Source: Tous-C4FEB sp044356555 (GTDB taxonomy: Bacteria; Verrucomicrobiota; Verrucomicrobiia; Opitutales; Opitutaceae). From it: 64,000 nt of DNA. Below, piece after piece: positions 7,605-16,163 of the stretch. A program made the position numbers and the translations under genes. The stretch's first letter is position 1, and each line of letters starts with the position of its first letter. A model generated the notes under the pieces. It was not told the origin of the DNA, searched no databases, and saw only the letters and a list, made by a program, of their open reading frames with translations. The stretch is from positions 1 through 64,000 of the forward strand of contig JBIKWB010000022.1 of assembly GCA_044356555.1 (NCBI GenBank), given 5' to 3'.

Positions 7605-7984
7605 CCGGTCGGAATGATCCGCTGTTTCTGAGTCTTGAAACGGTCTACCTGCTGCATCGGAAGTCTCTCCAGCGGCACGGAGGTTTGGACGGGGTGCGCG
7701 ACGAAGGTGCGATCGAATCGGCGTTGGCGGCGGCCCAGAATACTTGGCTCTATGGCGACGGAGACAAATTCGACATCGCGGCCGCGTTTGCGTTTCACAT
7801 CGCCGAATCGTAGGCGTTCCTCGACGGCAACAAACGCACGGCGGTCGCGTGCGCTCTCACTTTCCTGAAGGGGTCCCGCTATGATGAGACCATGCTCTAC
7901 GACGCGATGATCGCGATCGCACGGCGGGAGATGGACAAGGCGGCGTTGGCGGCGGTGTTGCGCGGTCAGTTTCCTCAGGCGTGA
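7601..7984 (+). pseudogene. Death-on-curing (Doc/Fic) family toxin, interrupted by an in-frame TAG
   Basis: Read through one stop, this is a 127-residue Doc-like protein: N-terminal FLSLETVYLLHRKSLQRHGG, GAIESALAAAQNTW, then AFHIAES-stop-AFLDGNKRTAVACALTFL. DGNKR is the nucleotide-binding core of the Fic/Doc motif. The TAG at 7811-7813 falls at the first position of that motif, where relatives have His (HPFxDGNKR) or, I believe, Gln (QAFxDGNKR). CAG to TAG is a single change. The remainder to the natural TGA at 7984 is in frame and well preserved, so inactivation is recent, the stop is read through, or the base is a sequencing error. The 70-aa truncated product would lack the catalytic core. 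Confidence 0.82.
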
Positions 7985-8002
7985 GCGTCTTTGGTCACGG
8001 GT

Positions 8003-8863
8003 TTACTCGCGAAGAAAAAGTCGGTTGAAATTAGTGGCGACCCGTGGCGTGAGTTCGGCGAGCGCGAGAGCGCGGAGGTCGGCGAGGGCGGCGTAGGAGG
8101 TGGCGAGGTTGGCGGGGTGGTTGAGCGCGGGCGCGACGGCGATTGTATGGGGTGCGTGGGCGGGTGGCGCGAGCATCGCGGGGGCGTCGGTCTCGACGAG
8201 GAGGCGGTCGAGCGGGATTTTTCGGAAGAGTTCGCGGAGACGGGCGTGGCGCGGGGCGAGGTAGGCGGCGTTGAAGGAAAAATAGGCGCCGAGGGCGGCA
8301 AACGGGGCGACGAGTTCGACGGAGCCGCTGTAGGCGTGAAGCAGGAAACCACGCGGGGGGAGCGGGACGGAGCGGAGCGTTTCGAGCAGAAGGCCGAAGG
8401 CATCGATGCAGTGAATGGTGGCGGGGCGATCCAAGGTGACGGCGAGGTCGAGTTGGGTTTTGAAGACCGCGAGTTGTTCGTCGAGCGGTGCACGCCGGAG
8501 GCCGGCGAGGCGCGGGTCATCGGGGCGGGCACGGTCAAGCATCCAGCGGTCGAGGCCGATTTCGCCGATCGCGGCCCGGGGATCGGAGCCGAGGTGGCTT
8601 CGAAGAGTTTCGAGCCACGCGGGAGAACGATTTCCGACGTCCCACGGGTGAAGCCCGTAGGACGGCAGGAGCGAAAGTTGAGGCGGGCGCGGTGAGGGTT
8701 GAGCGACCGCAGCGCAGAGGGCGGCGACGGTGGACCAGTCGGATTCCTCGGTGCCGTTGACGACCGCTTGGGTGACGCCGGCGGCGGTGAGGTCGGCCAG
8801 AACTTGCGGGAGGTGCGGCGCGAGCGAGGGCGCGGCGAGGTGGTTGTGGGCGTCGAAGAACAT
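8003..8863 (-). CDS. tatD: TatD-family metal-dependent hydrolase
   Basis: The 286-aa amidohydrolase-fold protein is of the TatD DNase group. Metal ligands are visible: H6-x-H8 (DAHNHL), Glu in AIGEIGLD, His in TIHCIDAFG, His in FLLHAYSG and Asp in LVETDAPAM. Family members are Mg/Mn-dependent 3'-5' exonucleases or deacylases in the cytoplasm; the exact substrate is not evident. Length fits the family. It is transcribed toward the broken Doc gene and ends 18 nt from it. The upstream gap to sufE holds dispersed repeats, so it is probably its own transcription unit. Confidence 0.88.
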   Translation of the reverse strand: MFFDAHNHLAAPSLAPHLPQVLADLTAAGVTQAVVNGTEESDWSTVAALCAAVAQPSPRPPQLSLLPSYGLHPWDVGNRSPAWLETLRSHLGSDPRAAIGEIGLDRWMLDRARPDDPRLAGLRRAPLDEQLAVFKTQLDLAVTLDRPATIHCIDAFGLLLETLRSVPLPPRGFLLHAYSGSVELVAPFAALGAYFSFNAAYLAPRHARLRELFRKIPLDRLLVETDAPAMLAPPAHAPHTIAVAPALNHPANLATSYAALADLRALALAELTPRVATNFNRLFLRE

Positions 8864-8886
8864 CGGTCGGAAGCGAATGAAAGGTT

Positions 8887-8963
8887 AACCACGAACCACG
8901 CGAAAGACACGAACGTCGGAACCGGATTTGAGGCCCACGGAATACACCGAACACACGGAAAAG
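8887..8963. repeat. Degenerate 'ACCACG..ACACGAA' dispersed repeat pair
   Basis: Two related A/C-rich runs, AACCACGAACCACGCGAAAG and CCCACGGAATACACCGAACA, stand out from the surrounding GC-rich DNA in the tatD-sufE gap. Similar sequences recur in intergenic DNA of many environmental bacteria, from memory. No function is visible. Confidence 0.35.
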
Positions 8964-9003
8964 AAGGCGGTGGAGAGAAAGGAGAAAGGGCGGCGCGGCG
9001 CGG

Positions 9004-9029
9004 AGGGGCGGGTCGCAGACCCCGCCCTA
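9004..9029 (-). repeat. Short palindrome fused to the sufE stop codon (REP-like)
   Basis: On the minus strand the sequence is TAGGGCGGGGTC-TGC-GACCCGCCC. Its first three bases are the sufE TAG stop (9029-9027). A 9-bp GC stem could form. It is the same unit as at 16137 and 59404, likewise at the 3' end of minus-strand genes. Confidence 0.65.
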
Positions 9030-9461
9030 CGCTTGGGCTTGGGCGAGCGCGCGGATGCGTTGGCGGACGGCGGTGAGGCCGTTGCGGCGGGTGGGGGAGA
9101 GATTCTTGAGCAGGTCGAGGGCGGCCAAGGGATCGGTCGCGTTGGCGGCGATTTCAGCGGGCGGACTGTCGTTGAAAAAATCGGCGAGGAAGACGACGAG
9201 GCCGCGCACGAGAGGAGAATCGGCGTCGGCGTGGAAGTGCAGCCGGCCATCGCGGAGCTCGGCGGTGAGCCAGACGGCGGAAATGCAGCCAAGCACGCGG
9301 TGGGCGTCGATGCGGGTTTCGGCCGGCAGCGGCGGGTAACGGCGGGCCCGGTCGACGACGAGCGAGAGGCGCTCCTGGAGATCGTCGATGGGCGCGAAAT
9401 CGTCGATGAGCGCTTGGAGTCGGGTTTCGAGGTTCACGGAGCTTGAAACTGGCGAGGGCAC
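9027..9461 (-). CDS. sufE: SufE family protein (cysteine desulfurase sulfur acceptor)
   Basis: The 144-aa cytoplasmic protein accepts persulfide sulfur from a SufS-type cysteine desulfurase for Fe-S cluster assembly. The acceptor cysteine is C59 in RVLGCISAVWL, matching the GC-x-S-x-V-W core of SufE. The flanking helices (IDDFAPIDDLQERL at the N-terminus, LSPTRRNGLTAVRQRI at the C-terminus) also fit. Length is normal. No suf genes adjoin it here, so its desulfurase partner must be encoded elsewhere. Its stop codon forms part of a short palindromic repeat. Confidence 0.9.
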   Translation of the reverse strand: MPSPVSSSVNLETRLQALIDDFAPIDDLQERLSLVVDRARRYPPLPAETRIDAHRVLGCISAVWLTAELRDGRLHFHADADSPLVRGLVVFLADFFNDSPPAEIAANATDPLAALDLLKNLSPTRRNGLTAVRQRIRALAQAQA

Positions 9462-9850
9462 CGAGGGGCCGGCAAGCCCGAGACGGCGAAGAAGCGAGGA
9501 ACGGCGAGAGGGCGGACTGTGCGGGCGAACCGAACATTGCGGGGCGGTTGGCCGGGCTATTGTTTCGAAAGAGGCGAATGCAATGCCGGGAAATCTTTTG
9601 ATTCTTCTACCGGGATTTAGGTTGCCGTCGGACTTTGCCGGCCGGGTGGGGTTCGTCGCCGCGATTGAGGTGCACCGCGCACGGAAACTCGAGGTTTAGG
9701 ACGAGCCCGGGCGATCGCGGTGGGGGTGAGGCTGGTTTGGGTGATAACAAACGGGCGGTGGAAGATTTTGCTATTTTCTCCGCACCAAATTTTGAAACAG
9801 TCCGTCGTTAGCCGTATCGTTTTTATTTCGGACCCCGTTACCCCGCCCCC
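9462..9850. other. Intergenic region between sufE and the DUF1592 operon
   Basis: A 389-nt divergent gap. A possible 38-codon ORF (ATG 9583 to TAG 9699) has no recognisable features and I do not call it. The last 60 nt are AT-richer and hold a promoter-like pair. No RNA gene or repeat is evident. Confidence 0.5.
9792..9820 (+). promoter_or_regulatory. Sigma70-like promoter for the DUF1592 operon
   Basis: TTGAAA (9792-9797), a 17-nt spacer and TATCGT (9815-9820) lie about 30 nt before the ATG at 9851. Spacing is ideal and the -35 box is good, but the -10 matches only four of six positions. Confidence 0.4.
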
Positions 9851-12241
9851 ATGCCGCAATTTGCCGTGATTCCTTGGTTTGGATTGTCGCGCTTCGTCGT
9901 GCTCGGCGGCGTGGCGTGGAGCGGGGTGTCGGCGGGCCTCGCGCAGAACAGCGGCGCGGCGACGCATCCGACGGAAAAGTTGATCCAAGGTTATTGCATC
10001 GATTGCCACGATGATGGGATTCGGAAGGGCAAGTTTTCGCTGGAGGGCTTGGATGCGAAAAATCCGGCGACGAATCCGGCGGTCTGGGAGAAGGTCTTGC
10101 GCAAGCTCGACCATCGGCAGATGCCGCCGATCGCGGACGAGCGGCCGGATGCGGAGAGTTACAAGCGGGTCGTGGCGGAGCTGGAGCGTTCGCTCGATCT
10201 GGCCGCCGCCACCGCGCCGAATCCCGGGCGCACGGACACGTTTCGCCGGTTGAACCGCACGGAGTATCAAAACGCCGTCCGCGATCTGCTCGCGCTCGAA
10301 GTCGATGCGACCACGTTGCTGCCGAATGACGAGCCGAGTCACGGTTTCGACAACGTCACCGTGGGGAATCTCTCTCCGACGCTGCTGGATCGCTACGTCT
10401 CGGCGGCGCAAAAGATCGCGCGGCTGGCGATCGGAACGCCGCGCAAGGTGCCGGGCGGAGACACCTTTCGCGTGCGGGCCGATCTGACGCAGGAAGAGCG
10501 CATCGCGGGGCTGCCGCCGGGCACGCGCGGCGGGACGTTGATTCCCTATGTCTTTCCCCAAGATGGTGACTACGAGATCCAGATCCGGCTCCAGCGTGAC
10601 CGGAACGAGCAGGTGGAAGGGCTGCGCAAGCCGCACGAAGTCGAGGTGTTGATCGATCGGGAGCGCGTGAGGCTCTTTACGGTCAAGCCGACCGGGAGCG
10701 ACAAGAACGCGGAGGGCGTGGATGCGCATCTCAAATTTCGGGTGCCGGTGAAGGCGGGCGCTCGTGACGTGGGGGTGACGTTTATCAAGAATCCCTCGGC
10801 GCTGATCGAGACGGAGCGGTTGCCGTTTTTGGCGCGGTTTAACATGCACCGGCACCCGCGCACGGCACCGGCGCTTTTTCAGGTGACGATCACGGGGCCG
10901 TTTGACGCGAAAGGGCCGGGCGAGTCAGAGAGTCGGCGCGCGATTTTTGGCGACGCGAAACCGCTCGCGGCGACCGCGACGGTGGCCGAGCAGGATGCGC
11001 GCGCCCGCGAGATTCTGACGCCCCTGATCCGCCGCGCGTATCGCCGGCCGGTCACGGAGGACGACTTGCGCAAACCCCTGCAGTTCTTCCGGGAGGCGCG
11101 GGATGAAAACGGTTTCGAGGCCGGGATCGAGGGCGCTCTGACGGCGGTCTTGGTGAGTCCGCGATTTTTGATCCGCGTCGAAGAGGACCCGGTCGGGCTC
11201 GCGGCGGGTTCGGTTTACCGGGTCAGCGACCTCGAACTGGCGTCTCGGATGGCGTTCTTCATCTGGAGCAGTTTGCCCGATGATGAATTGATCGCGGCGG
11301 CGGTGCGGGGCGACTTGCGGCAACCGAAGCTGTTGGAGGCGCAAGTGCGCCGGATGCTGGCCGACGGCCGCTCGGGCAGTTTGGTGACTAATTTTGCGAG
11401 CCAGTGGTTGTATCTGCGGAAGCTCGAAGCGGCCACGCCCGATCTGCGGTTGTTTCCCGATTTCGACGACAACTTGCGCCAAGCTCTGCGCCAAGAGACG
11501 GAACTGTTTTTCGAAAGCATCCTGCGCGAAGACCGCAGCGTCACCGACTTGCTCAGCGCGGATTATACGTTCCTCAACGAGCGCCTCGCGAAACACTACG
11601 GCATCCCACACATCTACGGCCCACGGTTCCGGCGGGTGTCGTTTGCGGGTGAGCCGGATCGGCCGCGCGGCGGCCTGCTGCGGCATGGGAGCATTTTGAC
11701 CGTGACCTCTTACGCGACGCGCACCTCGCCGACGATCCGCGGACATTGGGTTTTGGAAAACATCGTGGGCGAGCCGCCGCCGCCGGCACCGCCCGACATT
11801 CCGACGCTGGAAGACAACACCGTCTCATCCTTTTTGCCGATGCGGGCCCGGCTCGCGGCCCACCGCGCGAATCCCGTGTGCGCGAGCTGCCATGATGTGA
11901 TCGACCCGGTCGGGTTCTCGCTGGAAAATTTCGACGCGGTGGGGCGCTGGCGATCGGCGGAGGGCGGTCAACCGGTCGATGCCTCGGGCGGGTTGGCGGA
12001 TGGCAGCATGTTTGTCGGCGTCGCGGCACTCGAGCGCGCGCTGTTGCAACGCCCGGAACATTTCGCGGGCGCTTTGACGGAAAAGCTCCTGATTTACGCC
12101 CTTGGCCGCGGCGTCGAGCCGTTTGACGCGCCGGCGATTCGGCAAATACTCCGCCGGGCCAGCGCGGAGGATTTCCGTTTCTCCGCTTTGATTCTCGGTA
12201 TTGTGAACAGCACCCCGTTTCAGATGAGGAAGACCCCATGA
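9851..12241 (+). CDS. DUF1592-type planctomycete cytochrome protein (DUF1587/1592/1588/1585)
   Basis: The 796-aa exported protein has an N-terminal signal-like segment and a c-type heme site C49-x-x-C52-H53 (YCIDCHDD). The DUF1587 segment (FRRLNRTEYQNAVRDLLAL) and a carbohydrate-binding-like middle region (PSD5/DUF1595) follow, then DUF1592 (AYRRPVTEDDL..), DUF1588 with a second CxxCH near residue 676 (VCASCHDVIDP), and terminal DUF1585. Such proteins are abundant in Planctomycetes and Verrucomicrobia and are thought to be periplasmic redox proteins linked to polymer breakdown; no reaction is established. Its stop overlaps the next ATG by 4 nt (12238-12241), so the DUF1552 gene is coupled. 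Confidence 0.9.
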   Translation: MPQFAVIPWFGLSRFVVLGGVAWSGVSAGLAQNSGAATHPTEKLIQGYCIDCHDDGIRKGKFSLEGLDAKNPATNPAVWEKVLRKLDHRQMPPIADERPDAESYKRVVAELERSLDLAAATAPNPGRTDTFRRLNRTEYQNAVRDLLALEVDATTLLPNDEPSHGFDNVTVGNLSPTLLDRYVSAAQKIARLAIGTPRKVPGGDTFRVRADLTQEERIAGLPPGTRGGTLIPYVFPQDGDYEIQIRLQRDRNEQVEGLRKPHEVEVLIDRERVRLFTVKPTGSDKNAEGVDAHLKFRVPVKAGARDVGVTFIKNPSALIETERLPFLARFNMHRHPRTAPALFQVTITGPFDAKGPGESESRRAIFGDAKPLAATATVAEQDARAREILTPLIRRAYRRPVTEDDLRKPLQFFREARDENGFEAGIEGALTAVLVSPRFLIRVEEDPVGLAAGSVYRVSDLELASRMAFFIWSSLPDDELIAAAVRGDLRQPKLLEAQVRRMLADGRSGSLVTNFASQWLYLRKLEAATPDLRLFPDFDDNLRQALRQETELFFESILREDRSVTDLLSADYTFLNERLAKHYGIPHIYGPRFRRVSFAGEPDRPRGGLLRHGSILTVTSYATRTSPTIRGHWVLENIVGEPPPPAPPDIPTLEDNTVSSFLPMRARLAAHRANPVCASCHDVIDPVGFSLENFDAVGRWRSAEGGQPVDASGGLADGSMFVGVAALERALLQRPEHFAGALTEKLLIYALGRGVEPFDAPAIRQILRRASAEDFRFSALILGIVNSTPFQMRKTP

Positions 12242-13590
12242 TCATTACAAAAAAATCCCTGCCCCGTCGGACGTTTTTGCGCGGAATGGGCGCCTCCTTG
12301 GCGCTACCGTTGCTCGATGCGATGATTCCTGCCGCCACCGCCGCGTCCGCTACGGCGGCCCTGCCGGTGAAGCGGCTCGGCTACATCTTTATGCCGATGG
12401 GCTGCGACATCGGCCGATGGACGCCCGGCGGCACCGATGGAAAACTCGGCGAGCTGTCACCGATTCTGAAGTCGCTCGAAAGCGTGAAGAGCCACGTCAC
12501 GGCGATCACAAACCTCGAGCTGCGCACGGCCTACCCCGGCTCCCACGCGACCTCGAACGCGGCCTTTCTGAGCGCGGCCAAGGCGAAGCACACCGAAAGC
12601 TCCGACTACTATCTCGGCACGACCGCCGACCAAATCGCCGCGCAGCAGATCGGGCACGCGACCCAGCTCCCGTCCCTCGAGCTCTCGATGGATATGCTGC
12701 AAACGACCGGCCAGTGCGACAACGGCTACGCCTGCGTCTACCAAAACAATCTCTCGTGGTCCTCGCCGACGACGCCGCTGCCATCGGAGGCGCACCCGCG
12801 CATCGTGTTTGAACGGCTCTTCGGCGAAGGCGGCTCGCTGGCCGAGCGCCGCGCGGCGCTGCGCAAACGGGCGAGTCTGCTCGATTGGATCACCGAGGAC
12901 ATCGCGAGCTTGCGGAGGAATCTTGGGCCGGCTGATCGGGCCAAGGTCGCCGAGTACCTCGACACGGTGCGTGAGGTGGAGCGCCGCATCCAGAAGGCGG
13001 AGGCGGATGTCGCGAAAAACAATCTCCCGGCCGATCTGGACCGGCCGCTGGGCGTACCGGCTTCGTATGCCGACCATGCGCGCCTGATGTTCGATCTCCA
13101 AGTGCTCGCGATGCAGGGCGACATTACGCGGGTCACGACCTTCCAGCTCGCCCGTGAGACCAGCAATCGCACCTATGTCGCCGAGACGGGCGTAGCCGAT
13201 CCGCACCATCCGCTTTCCCACCACGGGAACGACCCGGAGAAGGTCGCGCGCATGGCCAAGATCAACGCGTTTCACGTGTCGCTTTTTGCCTACTTCCTCG
13301 AACGCCTCAAGGCCACGCCCGAAGGCAATGGTACGCTGCTCGATCACTCGCTCCTGCTCTACGGCAGCGGCATCGGCAATCCGAACGTCCACGATCACAC
13401 GAATCTCCCCGTGCTCGTCGCGGGCGGTGCGGCCGGCGGGATGAAGGGCGGGCGACACATCCGTTACAAAGAGCCCACGCCGCTCGCAAATCTTCACCTC
13501 TCGCTCCTCGACAAAGTCGGGGTGAAGTTGGACCGCTTCGGCGACAGCAGCGGCAAGATGGACGAGATTTTTCAACCGCTCTCGGTATGA
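12238..13590 (+). CDS. DUF1552 domain protein, Tat-exported
   Basis: The 450-aa protein has a twin-arginine signal (P-R10-R11-TFLRGMGASLALPLL) and the DUF1552 body: YIFMPMGCDIGRWTPGG near the start, a long helical stretch around RASLLDWITEDIASLRR, and DHSLLLYGSGIGNPNVHDHTN near the end. The fold is related to DUF1501/alkaline-phosphatase-like proteins, but no enzymatic function is established. DUF1552 genes almost always follow a DUF1592-type cytochrome gene, as here. ATGA overlaps occur at both ends (12238 and 13587), placing it in the middle of a three-gene coupled operon. Confidence 0.9.
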   Translation: MIITKKSLPRRTFLRGMGASLALPLLDAMIPAATAASATAALPVKRLGYIFMPMGCDIGRWTPGGTDGKLGELSPILKSLESVKSHVTAITNLELRTAYPGSHATSNAAFLSAAKAKHTESSDYYLGTTADQIAAQQIGHATQLPSLELSMDMLQTTGQCDNGYACVYQNNLSWSSPTTPLPSEAHPRIVFERLFGEGGSLAERRAALRKRASLLDWITEDIASLRRNLGPADRAKVAEYLDTVREVERRIQKAEADVAKNNLPADLDRPLGVPASYADHARLMFDLQVLAMQGDITRVTTFQLARETSNRTYVAETGVADPHHPLSHHGNDPEKVARMAKINAFHVSLFAYFLERLKATPEGNGTLLDHSLLLYGSGIGNPNVHDHTNLPVLVAGGAAGGMKGGRHIRYKEPTPLANLHLSLLDKVGVKLDRFGDSSGKMDEIFQPLSV

Positions 13591-15125
13591 CCGGCGGTCG
13601 GCACGCGTTTTCGCCGGTGAGGCGGTTTCGGTTGGTGCCGGGCCCGCGTTCCCTGATCTTGGCCGCCGGCCTGATGTTGGGCGGCGCGAACGCGAATGCC
13701 GCGCCCGCGCCGATCGCCGACGCCGCCGAGCGAAAAGACGCCGCGGTCCTGCGCGGGCTGCTCGCCAAAACGGCGATGGCCGACGTGAACGTCGCGCAGG
13801 TTGACGGTATGACGGCGCTGCATTGGGCGGCGTATCACGACGATCTTGAGACCGGGAAAACTCTGCTCGCCGCCGGGGCGAAGGCCGAGATGACGAATCG
13901 CTACGGCGTGACGCCGCTCTCGCTCGTCTGCACGAACGGCAACGCGGAGTTTGCCGAACTGCTGCTCGCCCACGGTGCGAATCCGAACACGGCGCTTCAC
14001 GGCGGCGAGACGCCGCTCATGACGGCGGCGCGCACGGGCAAAGTGGCGGTGGTGAATGTGCTGTTGGCCCGCGGCGCGGGCAGCGACGCAAAACTGCCGG
14101 ACGGCCAGACGGCGATGATGTGGGCGGCGGCCGAAGGGCATCTGGCGGTCGTCAAGGCGTTGCTCGCGGCGGGAGCGGATTTTCGGACGCCCTTGGCCAC
14201 GGGATTCACGCCTCTGTTGTTCGCGGTCCGAGCGGGCCACCTCGAGATTGTGTCGGCATTTTTGAAGGCGGGCGTTGATGTGAACGCGGCGACGGAACCG
14301 ACGATGAAGCTGACCCGGAAGCACCCGCGAAAAGGATCCAGCGCGCTGACGATGGCGGTGGAGAACGGGCATTTTGAACTCGCGGGCTTCCTGCTTGATG
14401 CCGGCGCCAACCCCAACGATCTGCGCTCGGGCTTCGCGCCCCTGCATATTCTCACCTGGATTCGGAAGCCGCCGAGCGGTGAGGACGAAGGCGATCCGAT
14501 CCCCGAGGGAAAAGGCACGATGACGAATGAACAGCTGGTCCGGAAACTCGTGGCAAAAGGTGCCGACGTGAATCTGCGATTGACGGGCGGCCCCAAAGGT
14601 GGGGGCCGCGTCGATGCCAACGGGAGTGCGCCCTTTCTGATGGCGGCCGATACGGCAGACCTTGCCTATATGAAGTTGCTCGTGGAACTCGGGGCCGATC
14701 CGACGACGGTGAATGTGGATCGGGTCACCCCGCTGATGGCGGCGGCGGGCCTCGGGACGCGGGCGGTGCAGGAAGAGGCGGGCACTGACGAGGAGGCGGT
14801 CGCGACCGTCGAGTATCTGCTTGGGCTCGGGGCCGACATCAACGCGGTGGCGGCCACGGGGGACACGGCGATGCACGGCGCGGCGTTCGCGAATTTTTGC
14901 AAGGTCATGAAACTTTTGGACGCCAAAGGCGCCAAGATCGAGGTGTGGAATCAGAAAAACAAACGCGGTTGGACGCCGTTGCTGATCGCGGAAGGGCACC
15001 GGTTCGGGAATTTCAAGCCGGGGTTTGAGGCGATCGCGACGATGAAGGAGATCATGATCGCTCGCGGGGTGACGCCCCCGCCGCCCACTCCACCTGAGGC
15101 GAAGCTGGGCTACGAGGCGCTGTGA
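13587..15125 (+). CDS. Exported ankyrin-repeat protein
   Basis: The 512-aa protein has an N-terminal signal-like hydrophobic stretch (SLILAAGLMLGGANANAAPA), then about ten ankyrin units: DGMTALHWAAYHDDLE, YGVTPLSLVCTNGN, GGETPLMTAARTGK, DGQTAMMWAAAEGH, TGFTPLLFAVRAGH and others up to GDTAMHGAAF and RGWTPLLIAEG. Ankyrin repeats mediate protein-protein contacts; no catalytic domain is present. It is coupled to the DUF1552 gene by a 4-nt overlap, so it is probably a periplasmic scaffold or partner for the cytochrome/DUF1552 pair. That role is inference. Confidence 0.88.
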   Translation: MTGGRHAFSPVRRFRLVPGPRSLILAAGLMLGGANANAAPAPIADAAERKDAAVLRGLLAKTAMADVNVAQVDGMTALHWAAYHDDLETGKTLLAAGAKAEMTNRYGVTPLSLVCTNGNAEFAELLLAHGANPNTALHGGETPLMTAARTGKVAVVNVLLARGAGSDAKLPDGQTAMMWAAAEGHLAVVKALLAAGADFRTPLATGFTPLLFAVRAGHLEIVSAFLKAGVDVNAATEPTMKLTRKHPRKGSSALTMAVENGHFELAGFLLDAGANPNDLRSGFAPLHILTWIRKPPSGEDEGDPIPEGKGTMTNEQLVRKLVAKGADVNLRLTGGPKGGGRVDANGSAPFLMAADTADLAYMKLLVELGADPTTVNVDRVTPLMAAAGLGTRAVQEEAGTDEEAVATVEYLLGLGADINAVAATGDTAMHGAAFANFCKVMKLLDAKGAKIEVWNQKNKRGWTPLLIAEGHRFGNFKPGFEAIATMKEIMIARGVTPPPPTPPEAKLGYEAL

Positions 15126-15244
15126 GTTTTTGAATACCGACCGCCGGTCGGTGCTAGAGCCAGACGCCTCGCGCGGCCAAAAAATGGCGGGGGTTCCCGC
15201 TGCGCGATTGCAGGCGCCGGTTGGGGCCGGGTAATTTAGGGACC

Positions 15245-16078
15245 ATGCAAACGTTTTGTCTAAAGATCGTGGAGTCGAAAGGGTTTCAGCGCGCCGTGTT
15301 GGGCGTGATTCTTTTTGCGGGGGTGCTCGTGGGTTTGGAGACGAGCGTGACGTTGATGGCGCGGGCCGGCGGCGTGCTCCATGCGATCGACCGCGTGGTG
15401 TTGGCGTTTTTTGTGGTCGAGCTGGCGCTGCGGATCGGCGCGTGCGGGACGCGGCCGTGGAAATTTTTTTCCGACGGCTGGAACGTCTTTGATTTCGTGA
15501 TTGTGGCGGTGTGTTTGCTGCCGGTGCAGGCGGAGTTTGCGGCGGTGTTGCGGTTGGTGCGCGTGTTGCGGGTGTTGCGGTTGATCACGGCGGTGCCGCG
15601 GTTGCAGATACTGGTGGGCGCGCTGCTCAAGAGCATCCCCTCGATGAGCTACGTGGCGCTGCTGCTGAGCGTGTTGTTTTACGTGTATGCCGTGTTGGGC
15701 GTGTCGCTTTTTGGGCGGACGGACCCGGAGCATTTCGGCACGTTGGGCGCGACGGCGCTGACCTTGTTCCAAGTGGTCACGCTGGAGGGCTGGGCCGACA
15801 TCATGCGCACGCAGATCGCCGGACCGGCGGGTGCGGCGGTATCGATCGCGTATTTCGTGTCGTTCATTCTGCTGGGGACGATGATCACGTTGAATCTGTT
15901 GATCGGCGTGATCGTGAACGGCATGGACGAAGCGCGGCAGGATATGGAAGACGATACCCGCGAGCGGCACTTGACGGCGACAGGCGAGGCGCGCCTCGGC
16001 GACGATGTGGTGGAGCTGCGGCGGCAGGCGGCGGCGCTGGAAGCGGCGTTGGCCGCGTTGCAGCGGCGGTTGAAGTAG
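15245..16078 (+). CDS. Bacterial voltage-gated cation channel (NaChBac/CavMr-like)
   Basis: The 277-aa protein has one six-helix channel subunit, expected to tetramerise. S1 is about 16-32, S2 47-65, S3 79-93, and S4 has arginines every third residue (R103, R106, R109, R112). S5 is about 135-156; the pore loop carries T179-L-E-G-W-A-D185; S6 is about 200-225. A C-terminal helix (ELRRQAAALEAALAALQRRL) fits the coiled coil of this family. Na+ channels of the family usually have TLESW; Gly at filter position 4 and Asp at position 7 point to Ca2+ preference. ATG 15245 is preferred over an earlier in-frame start. It is a stand-alone gene. Confidence 0.9.
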   Translation: MQTFCLKIVESKGFQRAVLGVILFAGVLVGLETSVTLMARAGGVLHAIDRVVLAFFVVELALRIGACGTRPWKFFSDGWNVFDFVIVAVCLLPVQAEFAAVLRLVRVLRVLRLITAVPRLQILVGALLKSIPSMSYVALLLSVLFYVYAVLGVSLFGRTDPEHFGTLGATALTLFQVVTLEGWADIMRTQIAGPAGAAVSIAYFVSFILLGTMITLNLLIGVIVNGMDEARQDMEDDTRERHLTATGEARLGDDVVELRRQAAALEAALAALQRRLK

Positions 16079-16136
16079 AGGCCGACAGCGCGGGGTCGGG
16101 GGCGCGGTTGCGGGAGCGACGTCCGCGATCTCAAAA

Positions 16137-16160
16137 GGGCGGGTCGGCGACCTTGCCCTA
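16137..16160 (-). repeat. Short palindrome 3' of the DUF1549/DUF1553 gene (REP-like)
   Basis: On the minus strand the sequence is TAGGGCAAGGTC-GCC-GACCCGCCC, starting 3 nt after the TGA of the gene ending at 16164. It belongs to the same family as the copies at 9004 and 59404, with two changes in one arm. It may act as a 3'-end hairpin. Confidence 0.6.
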
Positions 16161-16163
16161 CTT

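Noticed and set aside
9583..9699. 38-codon ORF between sufE and the DUF1592 gene
   Set aside because: No family, no clear ribosome-binding site and ordinary composition; it cannot be told from chance.
12457..13575. A 372-codon minus-strand open frame
   Set aside because: Complementary to the DUF1552 gene, which has a Tat signal, coupled neighbours and known family blocks.
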